Shown here one piece after another: positions 37,799 to 49,543 of a stretch of 64,000 nucleotides of DNA. The stretch lies in NCBI RefSeq assembly GCF_002575655.3, contig NC_053037.3, positions 48,147,242 to 48,211,241 on the forward strand, written 5' to 3'. The position numbers were made by a program, and so were the translations under genes. Position 1 is the stretch's first letter; each line of letters begins with the position of its first letter. This DNA comes from Aegilops tauschii subsp. strangulata. Taxonomy: Eukaryota; Streptophyta; Magnoliopsida; Poales; Poaceae. The notes below the pieces were generated by a model, which saw only the letters and a list, made by a program, of their open reading frames with translations, made no database searches and was not told where the DNA came from.

Positions 37799-38485
37799 TC
37801 AATCAAGGTTGCTTAAGCAATTATCAAAAGAAGTTCCATACACGGAGAAATCATCCATGAAAACCTCAACAATCTTTTCACAAAAGTCAGAGAATATAGC
37901 AGTCATACAGCTTTGAAAGGTAGCAGGTGCATTACATAAAGCAAAAGGCATACGTCTATAAGCAAAGGTACCAAAAGGGCAAGTAAAAGTGGTCTTATCC
38001 TGATCCTCTTTTGACACAGGTATTTGAGAGAAACCAGAATAACCATCTAGGAAGCAAAAATGTGTATGTTTGGATAATCTTTCTAGCATTTGACTAATAA
38101 AAGGCAGAGGGTAATGATCTTTTCTAGTAGCTTTATTTAATTTGTGGAAATCTATTACCATTCTATAACCTACAATAATTCTTTGTGGGATTAATTCGTC
38201 TTTATCATTAGGAACAATAGTAATACCTCCCTTCTTAGGGACACAATGGACGGGACTTACCCACTGACCATCAGCAACAGGATAAATTATACCTGCCTCT
38301 AGAAGCTTTAGTATTTCATTTCTTACCACTTCTTTCATCTTAGGGTTTAATCGTCGTTGGTGATCAGCAACTGGTTTAGCGTCTTTCTCCAATTTTATTT
38401 TGTGCTTGCATAGAGTGGGGCTAACGCCCTTAATATCATCAAGAGTATATCCAATAGCAGCACGGTGCTTCTTCAGAGTTTTCAA
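37799..38485 (-). pseudogene. Athila pol: reverse transcriptase palm and fingers
   Basis: This 228-codon frame contains VSPVHCVPKKGG, YRMVIDFHKLNKAT, CFLDGYSGFSQIPV and the catalytic FMDD (VEVFMDDFSVYG). It is one segment of a continuous polyprotein split by stop codons at either end, so the element is dead but the RT core is well kept. Confidence 0.92.
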
Positions 38486-38500
38486 TAATTGCTCTTCTTC

Positions 38501-39420
38501 CTACTTTGAAAGGTTAGCACTAATAATAACAGGATATATCTTCTTTTCATCAAAATAAGCATATTTGAGAGTATCAGGTAGAGGTTTAAGCTCAAACACG
38601 GCATCACCCTTGGGTGGAGGAGGATCCCCTAGGATTTCAACAGGCAAGTTGTGTTTCAAAATAGATCCCTGTTTAAATAATACTTCATCTATCTCCCTTA
38701 TTTCATTCATAAACATTTCATTTTCATGGTCTCGCAAATATTGTTCTAAAGGATCATTACGAGGGACGACAATAGAAGCAAGACCAATTATTTCATCTTG
38801 ACTAGGCAGTTACTTATCATGGGGTTGTCTACGAAATTTAGCAAAATTAAAATCATGAGACATATCCCCTAAACCAACAGTAACAATATCCTTTTTGCAA
38901 TCTATCTTAGCATTAACAGTATTCAAGAAGGGTCTACCAAATATAATGGGACAGAAATCGTCTTGTGGGGAACCGAGAACAAGAAAATCAGTAGGATATT
39001 TAACTTTCCCACACAAGACTTCAACATCTCTAACAATCCCAATTGGTGAAATAGTATCTCTATTGGCAAGCTTAATAGTAACATCAATATCTTATATCTC
39101 AGCAGGTGCAATATCATGCATAATTTCTTTGTTTAAGGAATGAGGTATTGCACTCGCACTAGCACCCATATCACATAAGCCATGATAACAATGATCTCCT
39201 ATTTTAACAGAAACAACAGGCATGCCAACAACAGGTCTATGTTTTTTAGTATCAGGTCTAGCAATTCTAGCAGCTTCATCACAGAAGTAAATAACATGCC
39301 CATCAATATTATCGACCAAGAGATCTTTAACCATCGCAATACTAGGTTCAACTTTAATTTGCTCAGGGGTGTAGGTGTTCTGGCAGTACTCTTACGAACC
39401 ACAGTTGAGACTTTAGCATG
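38501..39420 (-). pseudogene. Athila pol: protease region and linker
   Basis: The protease motif is CDMGASASA near 39155, an Asp-x-Gly-Ala-Ser type active site, followed by IIFGRPFLNT near 38945. It is broken into frames 39334-39092, 39016-38810 and 38737-38501, with an acidic linker before RT. Confidence 0.8.
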
Positions 39421-40370
39421 ATCCTTTATTCTAACAGGGAAAGGTGGTTTCTCAATATAAGCGGTAGGAACAATAGGATCAACATTATAAGTGATAGTCT
39501 TCTCTTCAACTTTAATAGGTTCTACTACTTCATTGGGAGGAGGATATTTAAACCACTTCTCCTTAGGGAGATCAACATGAGTAGCAAACGATTCACAGAA
39601 AGAAGCTACTATCTCAGAGTGTCCATATTTAGTGCTAAATTCATGAAAAGCATCGGTATCCATAAAAGATTTAACACAATCAAACTTAGGTGTTATACCT
39701 GACTCGTTACTTTCGTCGAGTTCCCAATCTTTAGAGTTGTGTTTAATTCTTTCCAATAAATCCCATCTGAATTCAATAGTCTTCATCATAAAAGAGCCAG
39801 TACAAGAAGTATCGAGCATGGAGCGATTATTGAGAGAAAGCCGAGCATAAATTTTTTGAATAATAATTTCTCTTGAGAGCTCATGATTGGGGCATGAATA
39901 TAACATTGCCTTAAGCCTCCCCCAAGATTGAGAGATACTTTCTCCTTCGCGAGGCCAAAAATTATATATATATAATTACGATCACGGTGAACCAGATGCG
40001 TAGGATAAAACTTCTGATGAAATTCCAATTTCTATTGGTTGTAGTTCCATGATCCAATATCATCCCATAGCCTAAACCATGTCAATGCCTTTCCATTCAA
40101 ATATAAAGGGAAGACCTCCTTCTTGATAACATCCTCAGGCATACCTGCAAGCTTAAATAATCCACAAACTTCATCCACATAGATTAGGTGCATATCGGGA
40201 TGTAATGTTCCATCTCCTGTAAAAGGATTAGCTAGCAGTTTCTCTATCATACCCGAAGGAATTTCAAACTAAACATTTTCAGTAGGTTCAGTAGGTTGAG
40301 GAGAAACTCTTTGCTCTACTGGTCGGGGTGAAGATATCCCGAACAAGCCCCTCAAAGGATTACTTGCCAT
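39421..40370 (-). pseudogene. Athila gag, broken
   Basis: A start is at 40370 (MASNPLRGLFG), with an in-frame TAG about 34 codons later. The capsid-like region follows (FKLAGMPEDVIKKEVFP, LNGKALTWFR), with another TAG after WNYNQ at 40032 and a frameshift near 39960. The C-terminal part is 39906 onwards (SCPNHELSREIII, NRSMLDTSCTGSFM). These phrases are typical of grass Athila gag. Confidence 0.8.
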
Positions 40371-40448
40371 AGTAACAAGTGACAGTAAATTTCAGCACGC
40401 AATATAAATTTTTCCTTACCAAATTCCACCTACCAAAGGCGCTTCACT

Positions 40449-40465
40449 CCCCGGCAATGGCGCCA
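40449..40465 (-). other. Primer binding site, tRNA-Asp type (Athila)
   Basis: On the minus strand TGGCGCCATTGCCGGGG matches the tRNA-Asp complement at 16 of 17 bases, 11 bases inside the 5' LTR. It shows that the Athila element reads leftwards. Confidence 0.88.
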
Positions 40466-40476
40466 GAAAAGAGTCT

Positions 40477-42001
40477 TGATGACCCACAAGTATAGGGGAT
40501 CTATCATAGTCCTTTCGATAAGTAAGAGTGTCGAACCCAACGAGGAGGAGAAGGAAATGACAAGCGGTTTTCAGTAAGGTATTCTCTGCAAGCAATTAAA
40601 TTATCGATAACAGATAGTTTTGTGATAAGGTAATTCGTAACGGGTAACAAGTAAAAAAAGTAAACAAAGTGTAGCAAGGTGGCCCAATCCTTTTTGTAGC
40701 AAAGGACAAGCCTGGACAAACTCTTATATAAAGGAAAGTGCTCCCAAGGACACATGGGAATTATCGTCAAGCTAGTTTTCATCATGCTCATATGATTCGC
40801 GTTCGTTACTTTGATAATTTGATATGTGGGTGGACCGGTGCTTGGGTACTGCCCTTCGATGGACAAGCATCCCACTTATGATTAACCCCTATCGCAAGCA
40901 TCCACAACTACGAAAAGAAGAATTAAGGTAAACCTAACCATAGCATGAAACATATGGATCCAAATCAGCCCCTTACGAAGCAACGCATAAACTAGGGTTT
41001 AAGCTTCTGTCACTCTAGCAACCCATCATCTACTTATTACTTCCCAATGCCTTCCTCTAGGCCCAAACAATGGTGAAGTGTCATGTAGTCGACATTCACA
41101 TAACACCACTAGTGGAAAGACAACATACATCTCATCAAAATATCGAATGAATACCAAATTCACATGACTACTGATAATAAGACTTCTCCCATGTCCTCAG
41201 GAACAAACGTAACTACTCAAAAATCATATTCATGTTCATAATCAGAGGGGTATTAATATGCATAAAGGATCTGAACATATGATCTTCCACCAAATAAACC
41301 AACCAGCATCAAATATAAGGAGTAATCAACACTACTAGCAACCCATATGTACCAATCTGAGGTTTTGAGACAAAGATCGGATACAAGAGATGAACTAGGG
41401 TTTGAGAGTAGATGGTGCTGGTGAAGATGTTGATGGAGATGACCCCCCTCCCGATGAGAGGATCGATGGTGATGATGATGGTGACGATTTCCCCGTCCTG
41501 GAGGGATGTTTCCCCGGCAAAACAGCTCCGCCAGAGCCCTAGATTGGTTCCGCCAAGGTTCCGCCTCGAGACGGCGGCGCTTCGTCCCGGAAGCTTCCTT
41601 CTGATTTTTTTCCAGGGCAACAGACACCTTATACCAGAAGATGGGCATGGGGGGGGCTTCCAGGTGGCCCATGAGGCAGGGGGTGCGCCCAGGGGGGTAG
41701 GGCGCGCCCCCACCCTCGTGGACAGTGGGTGGCCCCCCTCTGGTGCTTTCTTTGCCCAATATTTTTAATATATTCCAAAAATGACTTTCATGGAGTTTCA
41801 GGACTTTTGGAGTTGTGCAGAATAGGTCTTTAATATTTTGCTCCTTTTCCAGCCCAGAATCCAGCTGCCGGCATTCTCCCTCTTCATGTAAACCTTATAA
41901 AATAAGAGAGAAAATGCATAAGTATTGTGACATAATGTGTAGTAGCAGCCCATATTGCAATAATTATCGATATAAAAGCATGATGCAAAATGGACGTATC
42001 A
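40477..42001 (-). repeat. 5' LTR of minus-strand Athila element
   Basis: The 1525 bp LTR, read on the minus strand, starts TGATACGTCCATTTTGC at 42001 and ends GGGTCATCA at 40477. The 3' LTR must lie left of the window, beyond the duplication and the Sukkula-like insertion. Its last bases are repeated in opposite orientation at 42002-42110. Confidence 0.88.
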
Positions 42002-42110
42002 ATACCTTACTGAAAACCGCTCGTCATTTCCTTCTGCTCCTCGTTGGGTTCGACACTCTTACTTATCGAAAGGACTATGATAGATCCCCTATATTTGTGG
42101 GTCATCAGTC
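42002..42110 (+). repeat. Athila LTR 3' end in opposite orientation
   Basis: This 109 bp matches the 3' end of the LTR at 40477-42001, but on the plus strand, ending GTGGGTCATCA. It begins ATACC, the sequence found at the equivalent place in the LTR, so the minus-strand Athila element probably inserted into the LTR of a plus-strand relative. No primer site follows, so this is the end of a 3' or solo LTR. Confidence 0.75.
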
Positions 42111-42524
42111 TGCAAGCCGCCTCTTGGGGAGGGCGACATGGGGCCATGGATGGTGTCACGCCACGCGAGCATCAACGTCAGCGCCAGCGCCACATACCCA
42201 GCAACATGGTGGGGCTCTACTTCAACTGTCTCCAAGAAGGCGACCATGTGGATGGCGAGTGCGAGAAGCCCGTTTGGTGCCTCAAGTGCGGAGGCGACGC
42301 CCACATCGCGCCAAGCATTCCAGGATCCCTCCGTCCTCGGATGCTGGTCAGCCTGCCGGCAGGGTTCGCCTGGTGAGTCCTACTCGGCCGCCGGCACATG
42401 TGTGCCTCTGACAACGCCGCCGCCGTCCCGGTGCCCGCTGCGCCTCTAGCCCAAGCGCAGGCGTGCAGCCGATGGCTCAATGCTTGAGTGGGATCCCGAA
42501 GACGGTAGCACCGGCGCCATAGCA
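42111..42524 (+). pseudogene. Zinc-knuckle (CCHC-like) fragment, LINE ORF1 or gag type
   Basis: A frame near 42206-42330 reads MVGLYFNCLQEGDHV, then ECEKPVWCLKCGGDAHI. This resembles paired CCHC knuckles of plant LINE ORF1 proteins, with the first His displaced by an inserted residue. Flanking sequence has stops in all useful frames. It is likely a remnant together with the zinc-binding fragment at 43374. Confidence 0.5.
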
Positions 42525-42527
42525 TAA

Positions 42528-43277
42528 GAGCATCTCCAACAGACGCGCTATATAAGCGCCGAGCGGAAAAATTAGTGCTTTTTGTGCGCGCTACCGCTCC
42601 GGGCGCTCCAGCGGAGGCAGAAAAACCGTGCGCGCAGGCCAAAACTCCATCGCGCGCCGCTTATTTGTTGCGCCCGCTCCCGCCCGCCGGACACTCGAGC
42701 GCCCGCTCGCAACTCCACCAACCCCATCCATCCGCTGGCGCCGCCGCCACCTGCGCCACCCCATTTCTTCCGGCGACCGTTCCGGCGCTTCCCCGCCTTA
42801 TCCCCGCGCCGTCGCTACTTCCGCCGTCTCTCTCTGGTCACCGCCACACCTCGCGCGCGGCAGTCGTCAGACGAACAATGCCCGTCCGCATGATGATCTT
42901 CAGAAGGATCTCATTGAGGAGTGGTGGGCATGGAATGGCCGACAAAGAGCATCATGATTTGTGTGTTTGATGTTGTATTGTTGAACTATTTATTGTATTG
43001 AAAGATAAACTATTTGTTCGAGTTGTAATAATGAAATTGAACTATTTTTGTTGATTTATTTTGTTTGTGTTTGATCTTTTTGATTGTGTTTCGAGCGCAT
43101 ATGTTGTTTGTGCGAGAGCGCGCGCTGCATTTCAGTGCGCCTGCTAGAGCTACGCACATGCGCTGTATTTTACTGCGGCCGGTGGAGCCAGCGCTGGCTG
43201 CCACGCCAAGACAGGCCATCTGCGTGTTGCAAATGGGTTTTAGCGTGTCTCGCATTGGGCGACTGTTGGAGATGCTC
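42528..43277 (+). mobile_element. PIF/Harbinger deletion derivative with TAA target duplication
   Basis: The terminal inverted repeats are perfect over 15 bases: GAGCATCTCCAACAG at 42528 and its complement ending at 43277. Both ends are flanked by TAA (42525-42527 and 43278-43280), the target duplication typical of PIF/Harbinger. The 750 bp interior has a GC-rich left half and an AT-rich right half, and near the middle it keeps a short peptide like the C-terminus of Harbinger transposase (42892-42957). Confidence 0.88.
42892..42957 (+). pseudogene. Residual C-terminus of Harbinger transposase
   Basis: The frame reads LQKDLIEEWWAWNG before a stop at 42955. That resembles the tail of plant Harbinger (HARBI1-like) transposases, which end in a Leu-Ile-Glu and Trp-rich segment. 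The catalytic DDE domain is absent. Recognition is by memory of the family. Confidence 0.5.
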
Positions 43278-43280
43278 TAA

Positions 43281-43888
43281 ACATGGTAAAGTGTGTAGCC
43301 TACCCCATCAGATGTATCCAGGAGCATGTGCAGCTAGTCAAGGATTTGATACACTGTCCAATGGAGGTCCGATAGGTTGGCACGAAGGGTGTTGCCGCAT
43401 CAGCCTGCTTGCCCATCGCTTTGCGATCAGTGCAAGGAAACAAGTAACCATCTTCTAATCGGATGCCCCATGTCCAGAGCGGTTTGGTACATGGTGTTGG
43501 ATGCTTTTTGGGCAAGTTCAAAAAACCCGCTTTCTATATAAAGCAACCATCACTGAACAAGCCGATACAAATGCACAGCCCAGACCTCCGCAACACACAC
43601 CCAAGGCTAGATATAAGGATGTTGAAAGCCGCAACACAGGAGTCCACTATCTAAAGAGTTTAATTTGCCCCTCCCCTCCCACGTCCCTCTCGCTAGCGAG
43701 CACCCGGAGAGGGGGGTAACCCTAGCGCCGCCACCGGGCCAGCCTCCCGCCCCTCTCCCTCCCTCGCCGCCGCCGGTGCGTGCCACCAGGCAAAGCCCGG
43801 TCGGCGGCGGCGATGGCGGGTTTTCCCACTTCCCCTTTGAAGATGGCCAGCCCGGACCGAGGTGCTTCGGATGGTGGCGTTGCGCGAG
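43281..43888 (+). pseudogene. LINE fragments: RT zinc-binding domain and GC-rich 5' end
   Basis: From 43374 a frame reads RLARRVLPHQPAC, then CDQCKETSNHLLIGCP and AVWYMVL, the zf-RVT zinc-binding motif found at the C-terminus of plant LINE-type reverse transcriptases. The region 43650-43888 is GC-rich (GCCGCCGCC, GGCGGCGGCGATGGCGG) and looks like a LINE 5' leader. Both are short, truncated remnants lying directly left of the Tat LTR. Confidence 0.55.
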
Positions 43889-44367
43889 TGAGGGAGTCCT
43901 GGATTCGGGAGGTCCTCAGGTGTCTAGACTAGGAGTATGGGCCGTGTTGGATGGGCCATACAAGATCAAGCTGAAGGTTATCCTCCATGTCCGGATTGGA
44001 CTTCTCAATATGTAGACGGCAAGATTAGAGTCCGGAAGTTTCCTTCCTTGATGAACTGACCTTGTACAAACTCTAGGCCCTTCCAGTGTGTATATAAACT
44101 GGAGGGGTTAGTAGAGGCTATCTTATTTACCGCCATTGGAATACTTATAGGCTAGATATCTAGGGTTTAGCCATTACGACCTCGAGGTAGATCAACTCTT
44201 GTAATATTCATACTCGTCGAATATAATCAAGCAGGAGTAGGGTATTACCTCCCTTAAGAGGGCCCGAACCTGGGTAAACACCATGTCCCCTGGTCTCCTG
44301 TTACCATTGATCCTTAGACGCACAGCCTGGGCCCCCTACCCGAGGTCTGCCGGTTTTGACACCGACA
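43889..44367 (+). repeat. 5' LTR of Tat element
   Basis: The 479 bp LTR starts TGAGGGAGTCCTGGATT and ends GACACCGACA. A TATA-like GTATATAAACTGG is at 44089-44101. The presumed primer site TTGGTGCTTTCATTGAG follows at 44368; I could not assign its tRNA. Confidence 0.85.
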
Positions 44368-44416
44368 TTGGTGCTTTCATTGAGAGCACTGTTGTGCTGC
44401 CTACAAAAAGCGATCT

Positions 44417-45266
44417 ATGGCTCGCCTAGTCATCAACAACAATATCACTTCTGGAGGGTACCTAGCTTCTGGGCAGACACTCCAGTTCGGCGGTTTCACC
44501 ATTAGGGCTTGCGCCGCTGTCGAGCCCGCAATTCCTCCCACGGCCGCCGGACACCGTCTTCGCATCGGCCCTAAGTACTCCGAAAAGTTGGATCCGGCGG
44601 ACATTTCGTCTTTAACCGAACTGCTAGACCGCATCACCACCTTGGGGGTTTCAACGGACTACGATCGGATCGGGTTCAAGCCCAACCAGAGGGAAATTAA
44701 TCACCCGCCGATCACCCACCTCATAGCAGTCGTTGAGGAACCGGCCAAAGTCACTTCCCTCCCTATATTGAAAACCAAGTATGTTCGGGTCTCCGAATCC
44801 CCTGAGACGGATACTCCCCCTTCGGACGGGAACTTACACCCTCCAGACTTTGGCTAAAGCGTAGGATTGCAGGAGCCCTTGTGCTTCCCCGAACACAGAC
44901 GTGGGACAGGATCTAAAATTTATTCCACCCACCCACCACAATCTATATTCTACAAGCAACTCAGGTCCCCCAGATATATACGACCTGATGTATGTGTGGC
45001 AGCAGCCTCAGGAAATGGTCCACCACTTTTGGGTCAGATTCCTGCTTGTTAAAAATAGGATTGAAGACTGCTCAGATGACGACGTAATTTCGGTTTTCCA
45101 TCACAACTACACCGACGAGGGAATATTGAATGCCCTCGACCGTCGCCACATACAGAGCTTCACGGAATTATCACAAGTAGTGCAAAAGTACTGTGCGATG
45201 GAAAGCACATGGAGGGCCCAGAAAACTCAACTAGAGCCCGCTGCCTTGAAGCAGTGCGCGGCCTGA
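44417..45266 (+). pseudogene. Tat gag, broken
   Basis: The frame 44417-44857 (MARLVINNNITSGG) ends at a stop, then 44901-45266 gives the capsid-like remainder (EMVHHFWVRFLLVKNRI, LDRRHIQSFTELSQVV). A frameshift and probable deletion lie between them. The total length is well short of usual Tat gag proteins. Confidence 0.7.
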
Positions 45267-45424
45267 GCTAAACGGATACATCCCGGCGGGTCACCCGACC
45301 ACCAGTCTATGGGCTGGAAAAATAAACCCTTCACGAGACACAGGTCCGTTCTTGACGAACTGCTGGACAAGCCCTGCCCGATTCACGGCACTCCGCGCAC
45401 AGTCCCAACCCATAGCCTCTGAGC

Positions 45425-46411
45425 ATGCTGGGTACTCCAACAAGTAGCAATAAGTGGAGAGGCCATCCTCACCACAACTCCAGAGAAATACTCTACGGAG
45501 AGGGACAACTTCAATGTCCTAACAGTCTTCGAGACCTTCTCTTCGAACAATCGGCGCAAACGGGTGCTCCGCGACCTCGCCAAGTCCACCAAGTTACCGC
45601 ACTGAGCCCATGGAATGACACAACAATAACCTTTACGGCCAAAGACGAACCAAAGGCTCGGTCAGTCCGAGCACCCACCGCCTTAGTACTAAACCCCATC
45701 GTTGATGGTTTTCAGCTTACTAAAGTGCTCATGGACGGCAGCAGCGGTCTTAACCTCATCTATGAGGACACGCTCGATAGAATGCAGATGGATAGATCAC
45801 GCATCGAGCAAAGCAATACCACCTTTCGAGGTATTATCCCGAGTCGAGAAGCACACTGGCCGGGAAAAATTAAACTGGATGTGGTATTCGGCATGCTTGA
45901 AAACTATAGATCCGAAGAGTTGCACTTTCATGTGGTCCCATCCAACAGTGGGTATCACGCCATCCTCCATCGGGACACTTTCTCACGCTTTCAAGCAATA
46001 CCCCATTACAGGTATATGAAACTCAAAATGCCTGGACCTAATGGAATCATCACAATTTCGAGCGACCCGGACAAAGCCCTTCGTGCCGAAAACAAAACTG
46101 CGTCGTTGGCCCTCGAGGCACTATCTGAAGCCCTAGCTGCGGAGGAATTGACCACCCTACGGTCCACGGTGGATAGGGATGATGTGATTCTCGATAAGAG
46201 ATCCAAATCCACCTCTTTCAAGCCAGCTGAGGAAATAGTCAAATTCCAAGTGCACCCGACGGACCCTAACAAAACAACATCTATCAGAGCACAACTGGAT
46301 CCGGCAGTGGACGCCGCCCTACGCACATTCTTGCGAGAGAACTGGGATATCTTTCCTGGCACCCTTCAGACATGCCCGGCATCCCTTGAAGACTGGCTGA
46401 ACACAGTCTGA
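45425..46411 (+). pseudogene. Tat protease region
   Basis: This is a 328-codon frame with the aspartic protease motif VLMDGSSGLNLIY near 45725 (usual form DGGS) and the downstream YHAILHRDTF near 45950. It ends in a stop before RT at 46409, after a small frameshift in the pre-RT linker. Confidence 0.8.
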
Positions 46412-47427
46412 ATGTAATCGAGGGATTCAAACCCGTGAAGCACACACTACGGCGATTCTCCGAACCCAAGCGTCAAGCTATGGGGGAAGAGCTAGCCAAG
46501 TTGTTAGAAGGTGGGTTTTTTTAGGGAATTAAACATCCAGATTGGTTAGCCAACTTGGTTGTGGTTCCAAAGAAGGATAAATCCTAGTGCCTGTGTGTCG
46601 ATTTCAAGGACCTCAACAAGGCTTGCCCTAAAGACCCCTTCCCATTGCCTTGCATTGACCAAATTATGGACGCAACAGCAGGGCACGACTCTTCGTGTTT
46701 CCTCGACACCTATTCCGGATACCATCAGATTAAGATGAAGGAATCAGACCAAGCTGCAACCGCGTTCATTACCCCTTACAGTCCCTTCTACTTCAACACT
46801 ATCCCTTCGGACTCAATAAACGCTTGGGCTACCTACCAGCGCATGATTCAAACTTGCCTGGAAAAACAAATAGGCAAAACGGTCGAAGCATATGTGGATG
46901 ACGTGGTCATCAAGACAATACATGTTGAGACACTGGTGGGCGACTTCGCCTCACCTTCGACAACCTCCGAACATACGACATACGTCTTAATCCGGAAAAA
47001 TGTGTCTTCGGAGTTCCGGCCGGAAAATTGCTCGGGTTTATTGGTTTCCCATAGAGGAATTGAAGCAAACCCAGTTAAGATCCGAGCGTTGTCACAATTG
47101 GCCATACCAACATACCTAAAGCAAGTCCAGAAACTAGCGGGGTGCGTCGCAGCCTTAAGCCGCTTTATCTCCAAATTACGAGAGAAAGCGCTACCACTCT
47201 ACAAACTATTACGGCGCACAGAAAACTACAAATGGATGGACGCTGCCACAGCCGGACTAGAAGAGATTGAAACCCTTCTTGCAAGCAACCCAATCCTAGC
47301 TGCACTAGGTGTTGGAGAGCCCATGTTATTATATATTTCGGCAACTAACCAAGTTGTTAGTGATGTGCTCGTCATCGAACAAGGGGAAGAGGGACATACA
47401 TTCTTCACCCGAAACCTAGTCTATTAA
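46412..47427 (+). pseudogene. Tat reverse transcriptase
   Basis: RT motifs visible are VDFKDLNKACPKDPFPLP, SGYHQIKM and the catalytic YVDD (VEAYVDDVVIKT). Two stops lie near 46520 and 46586. The usual PFGLKNAGATYQ block is altered (INAWATYQ), which suggests a compensated frameshift. RNase H begins near 47270. Confidence 0.85.
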
Positions 47428-47496
47428 GTATCGGAGGTCCTCACACCTTGCAAATCCCGATACCCCCACTATTAGAAGATAGCCTACACAGTCTTC

Positions 47497-48669
47497 ATGG
47501 CATCCCGTAAACTACGACACTACTTTCAAGAGTGTTCGATCACAGTGGCATCTGAAGTACCACTCAGTAACATTATCAATAACAGGGACGCCACTGGCCG
47601 CATAGCCAAATGGGCCATCGAGCTTTTACCATTTGAAATCGTATACAAGCCACTCTGGGCTATTAAATCCCAGGTATTGGCCGACTTTGTCGCTGAATGG
47701 ACGGAAGCTGAACTCCCTAAAGAGTATAGCTCATACTCAAATTGGATTATGTACTTCGACGGCTCTAAACTGCTGGCCGGACTGGGGGCTGGCGTTATCC
47801 TAACATCCCCAACTAGGGACACAATCCGCTATGTACTACAAATTATGTATACGGACTCCAACAATGCAGCCGAATACGAGGCGCTGCGACATGGTCTTCG
47901 CATGGCTGTCTCCATGGCTATACAACGCCTGGAGGTGTGCGGTGATTCCAACCATGCAATTTCCCAGGTCAATGGAGAGTTCGATGCAAACGACCCAAAA
48001 ATGGCGGCATATCGAAACGCCATATTAAAAATATTAGCTCGGTTCGAAGGACTGGAATTTCATCATGTCGCTCGAGAGAGTAATCAGGCAGCCGACATCC
48101 TCGCTCGTATGGGCGCTCAGCGCGACCCTGTGCCACCTAAAACCTTTGTGGAAAGGCTCTTTAAGCCATCCGTAGTGTGGCGGGGTGAGAGCGGAGAAGG
48201 CAATATGGATCTGATCACTCCCCCATCTACTGAACACAGTGCAGACACCGCCGGTGGTCCGGATATCGAGATAACACCCTCTGCTTATGAGATCATGGCG
48301 GTTATCGCTCCCTGGAATGAACCATTCCTAGCTTACCTTAATAGGCAGGAGCTTCCCGACGATCAAAATGAAGCTCAATGCATAGTTCGGCGCTCTAAAT
48401 CCTTTAAAGTGCATGAGGGTGAACTATACAAAAGAAGTACTGCCGGAGTCCTTCAAAGGTGTATCTACGAAGAGGAGGGAAGGCAACTCTTGGCAGAAAT
48501 ACATGCCAGTCTCGGCGGTCATCACGCTCCAGCTCGAGCCCTCGTAAGCAAGGCGTTCGGGATAGGGTTTTTCTGGCCCACGTCTCGGGCAGACGCTCAA
48601 GCCCTTGTCCAACGTTGCGTGGGTATCAACTTTTCGCCAATCAAAGCCACATGCCTCCCAATGCATTAA
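47497..48669 (+). pseudogene. Tat RNase H region and integrase N-terminus
   Basis: The 390-codon frame starts in the RT RNase H (KLRHYFQECSI), continues through VLADFVAEWTE, then a second RNase H-like domain with the acidic residues YFDGS, AAEYEAL, CGDSN and ESNQAADILA. The integrase zinc-finger part (ASLGGHHAPAR) follows. A frameshift near 48640 separates it from the integrase core. Confidence 0.85.
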
Positions 48670-49543
48670 GCACAATCCCCATTACCTGGCCCTTTGCGGT
48701 CTGGGGGCTTGATATGGTGGGACCCCTTAAAGGGGGAAGCCACAAAAAGAAATACTTGCTGGTAATGGTCGATAAATTCACTAAATGGATCGAGGCCAAA
48801 CCGGTAAAAATAGCTGAGGCCGGACCAGTGATTAACTTTATATCTGGCGTAGTCCACCGTTATGGTGTCCCGCACAGTATCATCACTAATAATGGCTCCA
48901 ACTTCACAACTGATGAGGTGAATGCTTGGTGCACTAAGTTGGGCATTAAACTCGACTACGCATCCGTATACCACCCTGAAACAAACGGCCTGTCGAAAGG
49001 GCCAATGGTCTGATCATGAGTGGTATGAAGCCTAGACTTGTGTGCTCTTTACAAGAATCAGACAAGCACTGGGTTGAGGAACTCGATTCCGTACTTTGGG
49101 GACTCCGGACCACACCCAATCGAACGACCAGATATACACCCTTCTTTATGGTGTACGGCGCAGAGGCCGTATTGGCCTGCGACATTATTCATGACTCACC
49201 TAGAGTGCGCATGTACAAAGAGAGAGAAGCTAAAGTAGATCGGCAGGATGACCTAGACGGACTCAAAGAGGAGCATGATGTCGCTAAAGCCCATTCCTCA
49301 TTCTATCAACAACAGGCCAGGCGTTACCAAAGAAGAGAAGTGCGGGCTAAGACATACAATGTCGGAGAACTTGTTTTCCGCCTCCCGGAAAAGAAAAAGG
49401 ATAAGCTCAAACCCAAATGGGAGGGCCCCTTCGTCATAGATGAAGTCCTTACTGGAGGAGCCTATCGCGTTCGCAATGCAGAGGATAATCGCCTTGAGCC
49501 GAACCCATGGAACGCTGCCCGGCTTCGAAGAGAATACGCATAG
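48660..49543 (+). pseudogene. Tat integrase core and C-terminus
   Basis: The core keeps the first catalytic Asp (VWGLDMVGP). The second is Asn (ITNNGSNF in place of TDNG), and the region of the third residue reads TNGLSKG followed by a TGA at 49011, so it is catalytically dead. The frame 49016-49543 gives the C-terminal part (YGAEAVLACDI, LKPKWEGPFVIDEV). Confidence 0.85.
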
